A program made the translations under genes and the position numbers. Shown here one piece after another: positions 62,930 through 64,000 of a stretch of 64,000 nucleotides of DNA; position 1 is the first letter of the stretch, and every line of letters begins with the position of its first letter. The notes beneath the pieces were generated by a model. That model made no database searches. It was not told the DNA's origin and saw only the letters and a program-made list of their open reading frames with translations. Source of the stretch: Occultella gossypii (lineage in GTDB: Bacteria > Actinomycetota > Actinomycetes > Actinomycetales > Beutenbergiaceae); contig NZ_JAGSHT010000021.1 in NCBI RefSeq assembly GCF_019947135.1, forward strand, positions 124,001-188,000. Direction: 5' to 3'.

Positions 62930-64000
62930 ATGTCCGGCCACGTGAAGGACATGCGGAACACGGCGGGGCGCGCCCGGGGCAGGCCCGGGTCGGCCGGCAG
63001 GGTTCCACGGCGCAGCACCATCGCCTGGGTCGTCGCGGGCGCGATCCCGCTCGCGTTCCTCGCCGTGTTCTTCGCCTGGCCGGTCGCGGCACTGGTCGGC
63101 CGCGGCTTCACCACCGACGGCGCCCTCGACCTCTCCGGGTTCGCGGAGGTGTTCGCCCGCCCCCGGACCTGGCGGATCATCCGGCTCACCCTGGTCCAGG
63201 CCCTGCTCGGCACCACCCTCGCGGTGCTGCTCGGGCTGCCCGGCGCGTACCTGCTGTACCGGCGAACGTTCCGCGGCCGGGCGCTGGTGCGGGCGTTCGT
63301 CACGGTGCCGTTCGTGCTGCCGACCGTGGTGGTCGGCGTCGCGTTCCGGTCACTGCTCACCGAGGGCGGCCCACTCGGCTTCCTGCACCTGGACGGCACG
63401 TTCACCGCGATCGTCCTGGCGCTCGTGTTCTTCAACTACACGGTGGTGGTGCGCACGGTCGGTGGCCTGTGGGAGCGCCTCGACCCGCGCACCGAGCAGG
63501 CCGCCCGCGCCCTCGGCGCTCCACCGTGGCGGGCGTTCCTGACCGTGACCCTGCCCGCGCTGACCCCGGCCATCGCATCCGCCGCGTCCGTGGTGTTCCT
63601 GTTCTGCGCCACCGCGTTCGGGGTGGTCATGGTCCTCGGCGGCACCCGGTACGGCACCATCGAGACCGAGATCTGGATCCAGACCACCCAGTTCCTGGAC
63701 CTGCGCACCGCAGCCGTGCTCTCGGTGGTCCAGCTCGTGGTGGTCGGGGTGTCCCTGGCCCTGTTCTCGCGGGCCCGCGCCCGCCGCGAACGCGCGCTTG
63801 ACCTGCAGGGCCGGCCCGCCGACGAGCAGACCGCGCAGCGGCTGCGCCTGTGGAACCGGAGCCGTCCTGGAGGCGACCTCCTTCCCACCGTGGTGACCTC
63901 CGCCGTCGTCATCGTCCTGCTCGCACTCCCCTTGGGGAACCTGCTCGTCCGCTCCCTGCGCACCCCGGACGGGTGGAGTCTGGGCAACTACGCGGCGCTG
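62930..64000 (+). CDS. thiP: thiamine ABC transporter permease, partial
   Basis: The first 357 residues are visible; the gene continues past the window. The N-terminal arm is basic, and six or more helices follow. The EAA-type motif EQAARALGAPPWRAFLTVTL (about 184-203) docks the ATPase. ThiP normally has two fused permease halves of six helices each, and a second half begins here (GGDLLPTVVTSAVVIVLLAL). The ATG at 62930 has AGGA nine bases upstream; another in-frame ATG lies at 62951. It starts 11 bp after thiB in the same riboswitch-controlled operon; a thiQ ATPase gene is expected beyond the edge. Confidence 0.93.
   Translation, partial: MSGHVKDMRNTAGRARGRPGSAGRVPRRSTIAWVVAGAIPLAFLAVFFAWPVAALVGRGFTTDGALDLSGFAEVFARPRTWRIIRLTLVQALLGTTLAVLLGLPGAYLLYRRTFRGRALVRAFVTVPFVLPTVVVGVAFRSLLTEGGPLGFLHLDGTFTAIVLALVFFNYTVVVRTVGGLWERLDPRTEQAARALGAPPWRAFLTVTLPALTPAIASAASVVFLFCATAFGVVMVLGGTRYGTIETEIWIQTTQFLDLRTAAVLSVVQLVVVGVSLALFSRARARRERALDLQGRPADEQTAQRLRLWNRSRPGGDLLPTVVTSAVVIVLLALPLGNLLVRSLRTPDGWSLGNYAAL

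Overview
The window is GC-rich throughout, with dense gene packing, many GTG starts, 4-base start/stop overlaps and leaderless-looking starts. Several family choices are typical of Actinomycetota: actinobacterial Mrp antiporter, Rsm22-type methyltransferase, ECF41 and ECF42 sigma factors, F420/FMN PPOX protein, HTH_42 proteins, a DtxR/IdeR iron box and a short Erm(37)-like methylase. I infer a Micrococcales chromosome of the Ruania/Beutenbergia/Georgenia type. The genus is a guess from memory of gene content. No prophage, transposase or CRISPR array is visible.

Layout. 1-2.9 kb: DUF2993 protein, dienelactone hydrolase, two small membrane proteins whose upstream regions are duplicated copies, and a short Erm-like rRNA methylase. 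2.9-12.0 kb: a seven-gene minus-strand catabolic operon: 2-hydroxyacid dehydrogenase, enolase-superfamily enzyme, TIM-barrel epimerase, two ABC permeases, Tat lipoprotein binding protein and a secreted BNR_4/ulvan-lyase-like protein. A LysR regulator is divergent from it. This looks like a polysaccharide or uronate utilization locus. 12.0-16.7 kb: two AlkZ-like HTH_42 proteins flank a membrane protein and an ECF42 sigma/YCII pair. 17-23.3 kb: dicarboxylate symporter, a 140-bp pure G/C tract (probably an assembly artefact over a hairpin), a lamin-tail cell-wall protein and a thioredoxin-NHL protein. 23.3-25.4 kb: iron-boxed heme oxygenase, TetR regulator and NUDIX hydrolase.

25.35-26.59 kb is the most unusual stretch. 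It is 1.2 kb, AT-richer than its surroundings and not convincingly coding. It holds a cluster of DnaA-box-like nonamers, an 11-bp tandem repeat, a good housekeeping promoter, and then about 700 bp full of perfect small hairpins that ends in a 13-bp intrinsic terminator. I read it as a candidate large structured noncoding RNA next to a replication-related DnaA-binding region.

26.6-36.8 kb: methionine aminopeptidase, APH-like kinase, PPOX oxidoreductase, isochorismatase hydrolase, a transglutaminase plus ATP-grasp/alpha-E fusion pair, Rsm22-like methyltransferase, a conserved hypothetical, palindromic repeats, an M50 protease and an orphan YCII protein. 37-45.3 kb: secreted subtilisin, an acyltransferase-MazG fusion, a MarR regulator divergent from a tandem LLM oxidoreductase and an LLM-FAD oxidase fusion. 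45.4-48.1 kb: DoxX gene with an ECF41-type promoter, its divergent ECF41 sigma factor, a histidine phosphatase remnant, and a CmtR-like sensor with a cation diffusion facilitator. 48.1-54.6 kb: pgi, SppA-type peptidase, BrkB-family protein, tRNA-Gly(CCC), dcd and a hypothetical. 54.6-61.5 kb: a structured leader followed by the mnhA-G sodium/proton antiporter operon and a DUF4235 protein. 61.6-64 kb: a TPP riboswitch controlling thiamine ABC transporter genes thiB and thiP, the latter cut by the window edge.
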